This document shows, piece by piece, positions 18,070 through 26,269 of a DNA stretch of 64,000 nt. Below the pieces are notes generated by a model that saw nothing but the letters and a program-made list of their open reading frames with translations, did no database searches and was not told where the DNA came from. Positions within the stretch are counted from its first letter, which is position 1, and each line of letters begins with the position of its first letter. The DNA is taken from positions 857,999-921,998 of the forward strand of contig CAXXTS010000005.1 of the NCBI GenBank assembly GCA_963676345.2, written 5' to 3'. The translations under genes and the position numbers were made by a program. Origin of the DNA: G963665925 sp963676345 (GTDB lineage Bacteria > Bacillota > Clostridia > Peptostreptococcales > Acidaminobacteraceae).

Positions 18070-18924
18070 ATGAAAGAAAAAAACGAAAAAGGTTTTACAC
18101 TCATTGAGCTGCTCATAGCAGTTGGTATACTGGCCATTGTAATTGGGCCTTATATGACTCAGTTTGTAACTTCAACAAAAATTGGCGAACGATCCGAAAG
18201 GGTCGTTCTTGCTGAATCTGTCGCACAAAATGTTTTAGAAGAGGAAAAAAGGCTGCCTCAAATTCCGGATGCGGGTAATTCAAGAAGTTTTGTACGCGAT
18301 GGTTTTACAGTGCGTATTACCTATTCAGATCAAGGCACCAGTGTGAAGCAATCAGACAAAGAGCTCGATATTTATGACAGCAATATTGATGCAGATATTA
18401 CAATTACACCAGTCATAAAAACAGGTAAACTTGATTTGGTCTTTAAAAGTGGTGAAACCTTGCTTCAAACGATTAGCGCTATACCGTTCGACAAGTCAGT
18501 TACACTTTACCTAAGATCAGGAGATGTGAGTACGAACTATAAGTTGGTATGTGAGTATCCTACGGGTACTGAAGTCGCGGTTGAACCATCCTTTATTAAA
18601 CTAACTGGTGAACCTGTCAAGGTGAAATTTATCACACCGCTTACAAGTCAAGCAGATACCCTCTTAAGTATGGATCTGCAAAACGACACTTCTGGTGGAG
18701 CGGAAAGAAAGCTAGAGCTTTATGAGTATGATGATGAAAACAATAACTTTAGCTTTAAAACATCAAATGCAAGTATAGGTGACGTGCAGACCATCCTTGG
18801 ACTTTCAACAGCCGTTACAAGTACGATAGACAACACACAGGACTATTACTGGGTACAAATAGAAGTTGAAACGTCGTCTGGTGAAGTCATTAGTGAATTA
18901 TATTCTTCGGTAAGAAAAGAGTAA
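18070..18924 (+). CDS. Minor pilin-like protein
   Basis: A class III prepilin: KEKNEKGFTLIELLIAVG with Glu5 after the Gly/Phe cleavage site. The mature part is about 270 residues, long for a pilin, with a beta-rich and unassigned C-terminal region. The ATG at 18070 is chosen because AGGAGG (18058-18063) is correctly placed. The ATG at 18052 precedes that site and would add TRRLN. It probably works with the downstream PilX-like protein at the pilus tip. Confidence 0.83.
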   Translation: MKEKNEKGFTLIELLIAVGILAIVIGPYMTQFVTSTKIGERSERVVLAESVAQNVLEEEKRLPQIPDAGNSRSFVRDGFTVRITYSDQGTSVKQSDKELDIYDSNIDADITITPVIKTGKLDLVFKSGETLLQTISAIPFDKSVTLYLRSGDVSTNYKLVCEYPTGTEVAVEPSFIKLTGEPVKVKFITPLTSQADTLLSMDLQNDTSGGAERKLELYEYDDENNNFSFKTSNASIGDVQTILGLSTAVTSTIDNTQDYYWVQIEVETSSGEVISELYSSVRKE

Positions 18925-18945
18925 AGACTAGGTAGGGTGACGAAA

Positions 18946-21738
18946 ATGCGAAAGTTCAAATTTGAGCATAAAAGCAATCAAAAAGGCGCAGCAATGATTA
19001 CTGTGCTCATAGTCATATCATTACTCACAATCCTTGGAACGGGTCTGTTAATGTTCAGTACAGCTGCGCTTACGACCACAATGAAATTGACAGGTGGTAA
19101 TAGAGCTTTCTATATTACGGATGGTGCAATAGAGGAAAGTCTTGCAGAAATAAATGATATGGTCTTTGATGCAGAGGCGACAGCCAATAATCACGTGGTT
19201 GATGCATTTGATTTTGAAAATGATAACATATTTGAAGTGATTGAAGATGGGACACTTGACGGCACCTTTCTAGCGGAAGACAAGTGGATTGACTTCCTAA
19301 AAAAAATACGTGCAGATATACACAATGAGACGATTACAGAAGAAGAGGCTATGGCTTATATTGAAATAGGCCTTCAATGTGAATTCTTAAAGGCCTACTA
19401 TGGGGCACTTCTTAACAGTGCAGAGGCTGATTTGACGTATACACTACTTAATGAATCAGGTGCGTATTATCAAGATTCAGGAGATGTTGACACATATATT
19501 TCTTACTGTCTGGACTTTAAAAGCATCGGTTCACAGGCCTTGGCACCTTCTAAAAAGAACACGCTTGTTACACTTGATTTGATCACACATGTAGCCGGTG
19601 TAGGAGGGTATCAGGGGGAAGAAAACGAAGACGGCACACATGAGCCCGTACTCGAAATGTCAGAAATCACTTCTAGTTTTGACAAAGAGGATGGTTTAAA
19701 TATCATACTCAAGACGGATGGTTACTTTAATAAGGATAAGCGTGCCCTGGAGTTGTCTGTTACAGTTACGAAGCCCAAATATCAATACGTCTTTAAATCA
19801 GCACAGGAAAAAGTGACCGTGCACAACAACGAAGCGACAGACTACACTCTTTTAGCGGGTAAAGATTTAATCATTTCAGGTGGTTTAACGACGGTAAACG
19901 GTGACGTTTACGCTTACGGGACTTATCCTGATGATAAAGACATTGATTCTGAAAAGCAAATAGGCGGTGTCCATTTGGGGTACAAAGATGAATCTGGTAA
20001 TTATTTGAATAAAGATATGTCAGATTTTATTTACGAATCATTACTGAAACCAGAAGGCAGTCTAGCTGTAAATGGGAATTTATATACGCGTTCAAATGTA
20101 AAAATTTTTAATACGGGCAATGACCTGTATGTATCTAAAAACCTTGGTGCCAATGAGTTGAGAACGGCCCGCTACAGTACAGGTGAAGAAACAACCAATA
20201 TCACTATTGATGGAAATATGTATCTTTATGAAGACCTTGTACTAAGAGGTGGCGGCGGTGAAACGGTCATACGAGTAGGCGCTACCAGCAGCGATGATGG
20301 GGACTTGTATTTAATACAGTCTAGCAAAGGCAACGCCTATACACTTGGTGACAAGTCAGGTGCAATAACCATTCAAGATGATATCACGGCCAAAGTGGAA
20401 ATTGATGTAAACAAGCTTTATATAAGTGGTGTTTCCTATGCGGGGGTTTCGCGTTTAGAGACACCAGGTGATTTATCGACCCGATCTTTTTTTCAAACGG
20501 GTGAATCCGTTTCTGTAGAAAATAAGTACATGAAATTTTACGAAACAAGCTACGCTGAAGATAAGAATTATGATGACAAAGTTGGCAGTCATAGTACCGT
20601 AAGATACTATTATGGCTTCAATGAAGATGGTGACTCAGTCGATGCTGATGGTGACGTTACAACCATTGGCTATGATTATATGGAAAGCACTGAAGAAGGC
20701 ACAGAAACTGCGGAGACCTTCAAATCAGGCGTGTTTATTATGGGTGCAACCCGCGGGGATGCCTCACAAGGATCAATCGATGTAGACGATGTAGATAAAA
20801 ACATCATCCGTATTCGCAGCTTGGCATTAGGGGAAACTTATGAGGATAATTACGCTCAGGGTGTGGTACTTGCTAAAAATGCAAGCGGAAACGGTGCTGT
20901 TTTCAATCCGGACTACTCAATGGACAAGGGCGACTACGCAACTCGGCTCAAAGAAATACTGCTCAACGCAAATACAGAGAGTACTGGTCGTGACGTTGAT
21001 AGACTCATGAATATTACAGCATCGCGAGATATATACGCGGGTGAAAATGTCGTATATGACTACGAAAATGCACAAATAGGAAGCGGTGTGTCTCTAAATG
21101 TGATTGGTGGAGAAACACGTATTTCACAAATGATAGATTTTGGTGTGGAGATAAGTGAGACAGACAATTTAAACAATATTCGTATTGTTAATGATAAGCC
21201 AAATGCAGATGTTTACATCAATCCGCCGGGAGCAGTTGAAACGGGTGACATTGCGCTTGGAAACAGCACTTCTGATATATTGACAGACCTTGGCGGAACC
21301 ATAGCAACCAAAGGTGATATATTTGTTTATGCACCAGCTGGGTCTACTCTAAAATTTAGCGGCACGCTTATTGCAGAAGGGCGCATTATCTTTTATGGAC
21401 CGGGTATAAAAGAAATAGAACATGACAAAACACTTATTAACTATCAGATCGCTGCCTATTCAGATATGGGGAGAGCTTTTCACAAAGACCAAGGCCGTTC
21501 AGTTGAAAACATTCTAGGTCATTACCCACAAAATACGGATTTGCAATCGCGGTTTGATTTGGATGGTTTTCCAGATTATCAATACACTGTAGATGACAAG
21601 CCCCCTGTAATTGCAGTTATTCCAGAAGGCGATACTTTCACAGTATCCTTAGATCAGCCGCCGATTCTAGCAGGCATGCAAAAAAATGAAGGAATTAAGG
21701 GGTACAAAATAGAATATTGGAGAGAAACCAGAGATTAG
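18946..21738 (+). CDS. Very large PilX-like pilus-associated protein
   Basis: The N-terminus is like PilX or a degenerate pilin: a basic stretch, QKGAAMITVLIVISLL and TILGTGLLMFS, then a GGNRAFYITDGAIEESL helix typical of PilX proteins. The rest, to 931 residues, is far longer than usual. It is acidic and beta-rich with recurrent short strands (for example INGDVYAYG-like and NGNLYTRSNVKIF segments) suggesting a beta-solenoid. There are only one or two cysteines. A surface tip or adhesin role is inferred. Start: ATG at 18946, with AGGGTG just upstream; a GTG at 18937 is also in frame. It is followed directly by comFB. Confidence 0.78.
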   Translation: MRKFKFEHKSNQKGAAMITVLIVISLLTILGTGLLMFSTAALTTTMKLTGGNRAFYITDGAIEESLAEINDMVFDAEATANNHVVDAFDFENDNIFEVIEDGTLDGTFLAEDKWIDFLKKIRADIHNETITEEEAMAYIEIGLQCEFLKAYYGALLNSAEADLTYTLLNESGAYYQDSGDVDTYISYCLDFKSIGSQALAPSKKNTLVTLDLITHVAGVGGYQGEENEDGTHEPVLEMSEITSSFDKEDGLNIILKTDGYFNKDKRALELSVTVTKPKYQYVFKSAQEKVTVHNNEATDYTLLAGKDLIISGGLTTVNGDVYAYGTYPDDKDIDSEKQIGGVHLGYKDESGNYLNKDMSDFIYESLLKPEGSLAVNGNLYTRSNVKIFNTGNDLYVSKNLGANELRTARYSTGEETTNITIDGNMYLYEDLVLRGGGGETVIRVGATSSDDGDLYLIQSSKGNAYTLGDKSGAITIQDDITAKVEIDVNKLYISGVSYAGVSRLETPGDLSTRSFFQTGESVSVENKYMKFYETSYAEDKNYDDKVGSHSTVRYYYGFNEDGDSVDADGDVTTIGYDYMESTEEGTETAETFKSGVFIMGATRGDASQGSIDVDDVDKNIIRIRSLALGETYEDNYAQGVVLAKNASGNGAVFNPDYSMDKGDYATRLKEILLNANTESTGRDVDRLMNITASRDIYAGENVVYDYENAQIGSGVSLNVIGGETRISQMIDFGVEISETDNLNNIRIVNDKPNADVYINPPGAVETGDIALGNSTSDILTDLGGTIATKGDIFVYAPAGSTLKFSGTLIAEGRIIFYGPGIKEIEHDKTLINYQIAAYSDMGRAFHKDQGRSVENILGHYPQNTDLQSRFDLDGFPDYQYTVDDKPPVIAVIPEGDTFTVSLDQPPILAGMQKNEGIKGYKIEYWRETRD

Positions 21739-21752
21739 AGGAGTGTGGTACT

Positions 21753-22031
21753 GTGGAACTGAGAAATTACATGGAAATTTCGGTAGAACATTTCTTGCCA
21801 AATCTCCTGAGAGCTTTTCCGGATATTTGCAAGTGTGACCACTGTTTAATGGACATAAAGGCCATTGCACTAAACAGTTTGAAACCACATTATGTTGTCA
21901 CTCAAAAGGGTGAAATGTATTCAAAACTGGATGAAATGAACCTTCAATATGAAACTGATATACTAAAAGCGCTCATTGATGCCATTACAATTGTCTCAAA
22001 GAGTCCGCGCCACGAAGTAGAGGATGATTAA
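21753..22031 (+). CDS. comFB: ComFB-family protein
   Basis: A 92-residue protein with the ComFB signature: ELRNYMEISVEHFLPNLL, CKCDHCLMDIKAIALN with clustered cysteines, then KPHYVVTQKGEMYSKL. The family was named in the Bacillus comF competence operon, and recent work proposes it binds cyclic dinucleotides. Here it closes the pilus operon, so a role in sensing c-di-GMP for pilus control is plausible but inferred. The GTG at 21753 is chosen because GAGGAG lies about 9 bp upstream. The upstream TTG frame would overlap the previous gene. Confidence 0.88.
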   Translation: MELRNYMEISVEHFLPNLLRAFPDICKCDHCLMDIKAIALNSLKPHYVVTQKGEMYSKLDEMNLQYETDILKALIDAITIVSKSPRHEVEDD

Positions 22032-22536
22032 AATTAATATTTACCTGATAGGCATGATGGGATCAGGGAAGACAACGATCGGTCAAGAACTGGCCGGTCG
22101 TTTAAATCTGCCCCTTGTTGAGCTGGATAAAGCTATTGAAAAAGTGGGAATGTCCATTCCTGAAATATTTGAAAGATATGGTGAAGCAGGTTTTCGCGAT
22201 ATGGAAACAGAAGCTGTTAGGAGTACGGCAGCACATGCACAGGCAGTTATATCTACAGGTGGCGGGGTTATACTCAGACCTGAAAATGTAAGCATAATGA
22301 ATGAAAACGGTGTGGTTGTTTACTTGAAAGGAAACATAGAAACACTTATTAAAAACCTGACAAACGGAAGAGCATCCAGGCCCCTGCTAAAAGAGGGCAA
22401 TCTGAGAAAGAATATCTGCTCGCTTATGGCGATTCGAGCTGAAAAATATATGAAGGCTTCGACATATGTCATAGAAGTAGACGACCTCACACCAGCGGGA
22501 ATAACCGATAAAATCATAAAACAGCTAAAACTTTGA
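22024..22536 (+). CDS. aroK: Shikimate kinase
   Basis: Phosphorylates shikimate to shikimate 3-phosphate with ATP. Walker A GMMGSGKTTIG lies at residues 10-20, the substrate-binding Asp in ELDKAIE, STGGGVIL at about 77, and the lid GRASRPLL at about 117. Its 170 residues are normal for the family. It overlaps the comFB stop by 8 bp, so it belongs to the same transcript as the pilus operon or at least to its 3' end. Confidence 0.94.
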   Translation: MIKINIYLIGMMGSGKTTIGQELAGRLNLPLVELDKAIEKVGMSIPEIFERYGEAGFRDMETEAVRSTAAHAQAVISTGGGVILRPENVSIMNENGVVVYLKGNIETLIKNLTNGRASRPLLKEGNLRKNICSLMAIRAEKYMKASTYVIEVDDLTPAGITDKIIKQLKL

Positions 22537-22602
22537 TATTAGCGTATTTGATTGCTATTCAAACCTTGAAAAGTATGGTAATATGTATTGGGATGTGAAG
22601 CT

Positions 22603-23052
22603 ATGTCAAAAAAAATACTGGTAGTAAATGGTCCCAATTTGAATATGCTGGGCAAACGCAAGGCAGAGCACTACGGAACTTTGACATTAGAAGACATCGA
22701 AGAGATGATTCTAGGTGAAGCCGAGAAAGCTGGCCTTAAAGTTGTGCTGATGCAGTCAAATCATGAGGGCGAAATTATTGATGCACTTCATAAATCAATG
22801 CATACGTGTGATGGTGTAATCATTAATGCTGGCGCTTATACGCATACTTCATATGCGATACGCGATGCAATTGAGTTAATAGAGCTTCCAACTTTGGAGG
22901 TCCATTTATCCAATGTTGGTGCAAGAGAGTCATTTAGACACAAGTCTGTACTCGCGCCTGTCTGTATTGGTCAAATTACAGGTCTGAAATCATATGGTTA
23001 CATAGCGGCACTTTATGCACTTAAGGACATTTTTGAAAAAGGTGGTATCTAA
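22603..23052 (+). CDS. aroQ: 3-Dehydroquinate dehydratase, type II
   Basis: Converts 3-dehydroquinate to 3-dehydroshikimate. The type II enzyme is recognised by VVNGPNLNMLGKR (catalytic Arg and nearby Tyr), QSNHEGEIID, INAGAYTHTS and EVHLSNVGARESFR with the catalytic His. The ATG at 22603 is chosen because the family starts just before VNGPNLN; the open frame extends to a TTG at 22588. Just upstream, TGGTAATAT near 22573 resembles an extended -10. Confidence 0.94.
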   Translation: MSKKILVVNGPNLNMLGKRKAEHYGTLTLEDIEEMILGEAEKAGLKVVLMQSNHEGEIIDALHKSMHTCDGVIINAGAYTHTSYAIRDAIELIELPTLEVHLSNVGARESFRHKSVLAPVCIGQITGLKSYGYIAALYALKDIFEKGGI

Positions 23053-24110
23053 TGCATATATTGAAAATGCTGCGCTCACGAATGGAAAAGGAACAAATTG
23101 ACTCCATTTTAATCACAAAACCTGAGAACAGACGTTACATAAGTGGATTCACCGGTTCTGCGGGTACGGTGTTTATAACTCAGAAGCAGGCTTGTTTTAT
23201 TACTGATTTCAGATATAAAGATCAAGCAGCAGACCAGTGTAAAGGGTTTGAAGTTCTCATGACTTCGCCAGAACGATCCATATACGAGATTCTTTCTGCG
23301 TTCGATGTAAATAAAATTGGTTATGAAGACCATTATATGACGGTGCATGATTATGGTGGGTATGTCTCAAATTTGAAGAGTGTTCACTTTAAGCCACTTG
23401 GAGATTTTGTAGAAAGCCTTAGACTTATAAAAACGGACTTTGAAATTGAACAGCTTAGAAAATCGGCGGCAATAGCTGACAAGGCATTTGAACATATACT
23501 TAGTTTTATTAAAGTGGGTCTTTCAGAGCGAGATGTTGCCTTAGAACTAGAAAGGTTCATGAAAAGCATGGGTGCGAGTGCGCTGTCTTTCGATACTATT
23601 GTTGCTTCAGGTTTAAGGTCGGCACTTCCGCATGGCAGGGCGAGCGAAAAAATCATTGAGCACGGTGACTTTGTAACCATGGATTTTGGCTGTATACTAG
23701 ACGGATATTGTTCAGACATGACACGTACTCTTGTTATGGGTTCGGCTTCTGAAAAGCAAAGAAGCATCTATGAAACGGTTTTGCGTGCGCAAGAAGCAGC
23801 ACTTAAAGCAATAAAACCAGGGATTCGCGGTAAAGAGGCGGATCAGGTTGCCAGAGAAATTATCACCGAAGCTGGGTATGGCGCATATTTTGGTCATGGT
23901 CTTGGCCATGGTGTGGGGCTTGAAGTTCATGAAGAACCTAGGCTTTCACCAATCGGTGAAAAAATATTAGAAAAAAATATGGTGGTTACTGATGAACCGG
24001 GTATCTATATTCCAGAGTTCGGGGGCGTTCGTATCGAGGACCTCGTTGTGGTAACTGAAAATGGATGCGAACGATTGTCAAATTCACCAAAACATTTAAT
24101 TGAAATTTAA
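23052..24110 (+). CDS. M24-family Xaa-Pro aminopeptidase
   Basis: A 352-residue dinuclear metallopeptidase. A creatinase-like N-terminal domain (1-120) is followed by a pita-bread catalytic domain. The metal ligands are in DFGCILDGYCSDMTRT, GHGLGHGVGLEVHE, DEPGIYIPEFGGVRIED. It releases N-terminal residues next to proline. It overlaps the aroQ stop by one base and precedes efp, a conserved order in Bacillota. Confidence 0.92.
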   Translation: MHILKMLRSRMEKEQIDSILITKPENRRYISGFTGSAGTVFITQKQACFITDFRYKDQAADQCKGFEVLMTSPERSIYEILSAFDVNKIGYEDHYMTVHDYGGYVSNLKSVHFKPLGDFVESLRLIKTDFEIEQLRKSAAIADKAFEHILSFIKVGLSERDVALELERFMKSMGASALSFDTIVASGLRSALPHGRASEKIIEHGDFVTMDFGCILDGYCSDMTRTLVMGSASEKQRSIYETVLRAQEAALKAIKPGIRGKEADQVAREIITEAGYGAYFGHGLGHGVGLEVHEEPRLSPIGEKILEKNMVVTDEPGIYIPEFGGVRIEDLVVVTENGCERLSNSPKHLIEI

Positions 24111-24124
24111 TCGGAGGTATAAGC

Positions 24125-24682
24125 ATGATTTCTGCAGGTGATTTTAGAAAAGGTATGACATTTGAAATTAATGGAGAGCCGGTTGTCGTTGTTGATTTCC
24201 AACACGTTAAGCCAGGTAAGGGTGCTGCGTTTGTAAGAACCAAGTACAAGTCTCTTCTATCAGGCGCTACAAGAGAAACAACTTTCTCGCCATCTGAAAA
24301 GTTCCCTAAAGCGCATATTGAGTCAAAAGAAATGCAATATCTATATAGTGATGGTGAGCTTTACTACTTTATGGACAATGAAACATATGATCAGATTCCA
24401 CTGCAACATGAACTTGTTGAAGATTCTATCAAATACATCAAGGAAAATGACAATGTTATGTTGAAGTTCTACAAAGGCAAGTGTTTTGTAGTTGAAGCAC
24501 CTAACTTTGTAATTCTTGAAGTTACTGAGACTGAGCCAGGCGTTAAGGGCGATACAGCTTCAAATGTTACAAAGAAAGCTGTTCTTGAAACAGGCGCAGT
24601 TGTTAATGTACCTCTGTTTGTTAACGAAGGCGATAAAGTTAAAGTTGACACTAGATCGGATGAATACCTGTCGCGCGCATAG
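24125..24682 (+). CDS. efp: Translation elongation factor P
   Basis: Relieves ribosome stalling at polyproline stretches by binding next to the P-site. The 185-residue length and three beta-barrel domains are typical. The loop QHVKPGKGAAFVRTKY carries the Lys at about 32 that is post-translationally modified in many bacteria. C-terminal GDKVKVDTRSDEYLSRA is conserved. TCGGAGGTATAAGC precedes the ATG. Codon use is biased toward abundant tRNAs, as for a highly expressed gene. Confidence 0.97.
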   Translation: MISAGDFRKGMTFEINGEPVVVVDFQHVKPGKGAAFVRTKYKSLLSGATRETTFSPSEKFPKAHIESKEMQYLYSDGELYYFMDNETYDQIPLQHELVEDSIKYIKENDNVMLKFYKGKCFVVEAPNFVILEVTETEPGVKGDTASNVTKKAVLETGAVVNVPLFVNEGDKVKVDTRSDEYLSRA

Positions 24683-24762
24683 TGCGTCGGTTTCATATAA
24701 TTTACAACAGCCGGGATGCGTGAGCGGCCCGACTGCCATAATGACTCTAAGGAGGTTATATC

Positions 24763-25224
24763 ATGAGCTATCTACTGGAGAAAGTGTCCTATTTGAAGGG
24801 TCTTGCTGACGGAATGGAAGTTGAGCAGAACTCGAAGGAAGGTAAGCTGCTGGTGCAAATCGTTGAACTGCTTGAGGATTTCGCAGGCGCAATTGATGAA
24901 CTTGATACAGACCTCGAAGATCTTGAGGAGTACGTAGAAGAGGTAGATGAAGATCTAGCTGATCTTGAAGATTACGTTGAGTCTGTGGATGAAGATTTAG
25001 CAGACCTTGAAGATGAAATTGATCTGGAGCTTGGGCTTTCTGATTATGATGAGTTTGAGTGTCCACACTGCGGTGAGGAAGTTCTAGTTGATCAAGACTG
25101 GGATGAAGACGAGTGTTGCGTTGAGCTCACTTGCCCAGAGTGCGGTGAAGACTTTGTAGTAAGCGATGCATGCTGCTGCTGCGAAGAAGCCGATGAAGTT
25201 GAAGAGGTTGAAACAGAAGAATAA
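24763..25224 (+). CDS. CD1247-type acidic coiled-coil zinc-ribbon protein
   Basis: The first ~45 residues match the CD1247 N-terminal domain (SYLLEKVSYLKGLADGM and SKEGKLLVQIVELLEDFA), common in Clostridia and of unknown function. A very acidic helix with repeated DLEDLEEYVEEVDEDLADLE-like units spans about 46-90. A zinc ribbon (CPHCGEE ... CPECGED) and a CCCC cluster follow, ending in an acidic tail. It looks like a cytosolic adaptor. AAGGAGG lies upstream of the ATG. Confidence 0.85.
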   Translation: MSYLLEKVSYLKGLADGMEVEQNSKEGKLLVQIVELLEDFAGAIDELDTDLEDLEEYVEEVDEDLADLEDYVESVDEDLADLEDEIDLELGLSDYDEFECPHCGEEVLVDQDWDEDECCVELTCPECGEDFVVSDACCCCEEADEVEEVETEE

Positions 25225-25230
25225 AGTATA

Positions 25231-25262
25231 ATGCCCGTGGAAGTCACCGCGGGCATTTCTTG
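25231..25262 (+). terminator. Terminator after the CD1247-type gene
   Basis: Arms 25231-25240 and 25247-25256 pair over 10 bp with one wobble around AAGTCA, followed by TTTCTTGT, a weak U-tract. Confidence 0.75.
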
Positions 25263-25308
25263 TGCTGTTTGGAGTCAATTGTAAACACTCTGTAATACCG
25301 TGGATTCG

Positions 25309-25337
25309 TTGTGTTTCGAGGGCGCATCTGGTATAAT
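25309..25337 (+). promoter_or_regulatory. Promoter of the Asp23-nusB operon
   Basis: TTGTGT (25309-25314), a 17-bp spacer ending in TGG, and a perfect TATAAT (25332-25337). It probably starts the long transcript that runs through nusB, xseAB, ispA and OLE RNA. Confidence 0.7.
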
Positions 25338-25361
25338 GATTTTATGATTGGAGGGACTGTA

Positions 25362-25760
25362 ATGGCTGAAAAAACTCAAATAAATGCATTAGAATATGGC
25401 AATGTAAATATATCTGATGATGTGATTGGCATCATAACGTCAATAGCTGCGGCAGAAATTGAAGGTGTTAATGGACTTTCTGGTGGTTTTGCTAAAGATA
25501 TTGCAGAAATGTTTGGTGTTAAAAACCTTAAAAAAGGTGTAAAAGTTGAAATAGAAGACAACGTTGTGGTTGTTGATTTAAATATTATTGTGGATTTTGG
25601 AATTAAAATTCCGGATGTAGCATGGCAAGTACAAGAAAATGTTAAAACAGCTGTTGAAACAATGACGGGCTTGTCGGTTAAAGAAGTGAATATCCATGTA
25701 CAAGGTATTAACATGGAATCAAGTGAAGAAGTCCCACTAGAAGATTCAATTGAAGACTAA
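25362..25760 (+). CDS. Asp23/Gls24 family protein
   Basis: A 132-residue member of the Asp23/Gls24 family (YqhY-like). The pattern NVNISDDVIGIITSIAAAEIEGVNGLSGGF is diagnostic, followed by a beta-alpha unit and an acidic tail. YqhY-type proteins in Bacillota are linked to acetyl-CoA carboxylase and envelope homeostasis. Its position just upstream of nusB matches Bacillus. The ATG at 25362 is chosen because GGAGGG lies 6 bp upstream. The longer frame would begin inside the promoter. Confidence 0.92.
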   Translation: MAEKTQINALEYGNVNISDDVIGIITSIAAAEIEGVNGLSGGFAKDIAEMFGVKNLKKGVKVEIEDNVVVVDLNIIVDFGIKIPDVAWQVQENVKTAVETMTGLSVKEVNIHVQGINMESSEEVPLEDSIED

Positions 25761-25858
25761 ACACGAGACCATAGAAAACTTCGCGCTTCCGAGTCGCATT
25801 TAAGCAAAAGGAAACCGGAGTTTTTCTAAAGTCTGTGATAGATAAACGGGAGGTCCAA

Positions 25859-26257
25859 ATGGGCAGAAAATTAGCTCGAGAAGCAGCAATGCAGTGTTTG
25901 TATCAACTTGATATGCACGGCGAGTATACAATGGATCGTGTAAATACCTACATTGGCGAAACCATTCAAAATGAAGTAGATAAAGTCTTCATCTCAGAAC
26001 TGGTAGAAGTGTATATTGCACATCAAGAAAAAATTGACGGTGAAATCTCATCACACCTTAAAAAGGGGTGGAAGTTGGATCGAATTGCAAAAATCGATTT
26101 AGCGATACTTAGAATTGCACTTGCAGAAATTCTTTTCTGTGAAGATGTACCTGAAAGTGTATCGATTAATGAAGCGGTCAACCTATCCAAAAAATTTGGA
26201 GATGACAGCTCAAGTTCATTTATCAATGGACTGCTCGGCGCTACAGTTGGAAACTAA
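25859..26257 (+). CDS. nusB: Transcription antitermination factor NusB
   Basis: A small all-helical protein that binds boxA RNA together with S10 (NusE) during rRNA antitermination. The family signature is clear: RKLAREAAMQCLYQLDM at the start and PESVSINEAVNLSKKFGDDSS..FINGLLG at the end. The ATG at 25859 is chosen because GGGAGGT is 6 bp upstream. The 98-bp gap before it can fold into a bulged hairpin. Confidence 0.95.
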   Translation: MGRKLAREAAMQCLYQLDMHGEYTMDRVNTYIGETIQNEVDKVFISELVEVYIAHQEKIDGEISSHLKKGWKLDRIAKIDLAILRIALAEILFCEDVPESVSINEAVNLSKKFGDDSSSSFINGLLGATVGN

Positions 26258-26269
26258 GGATGATCATAG

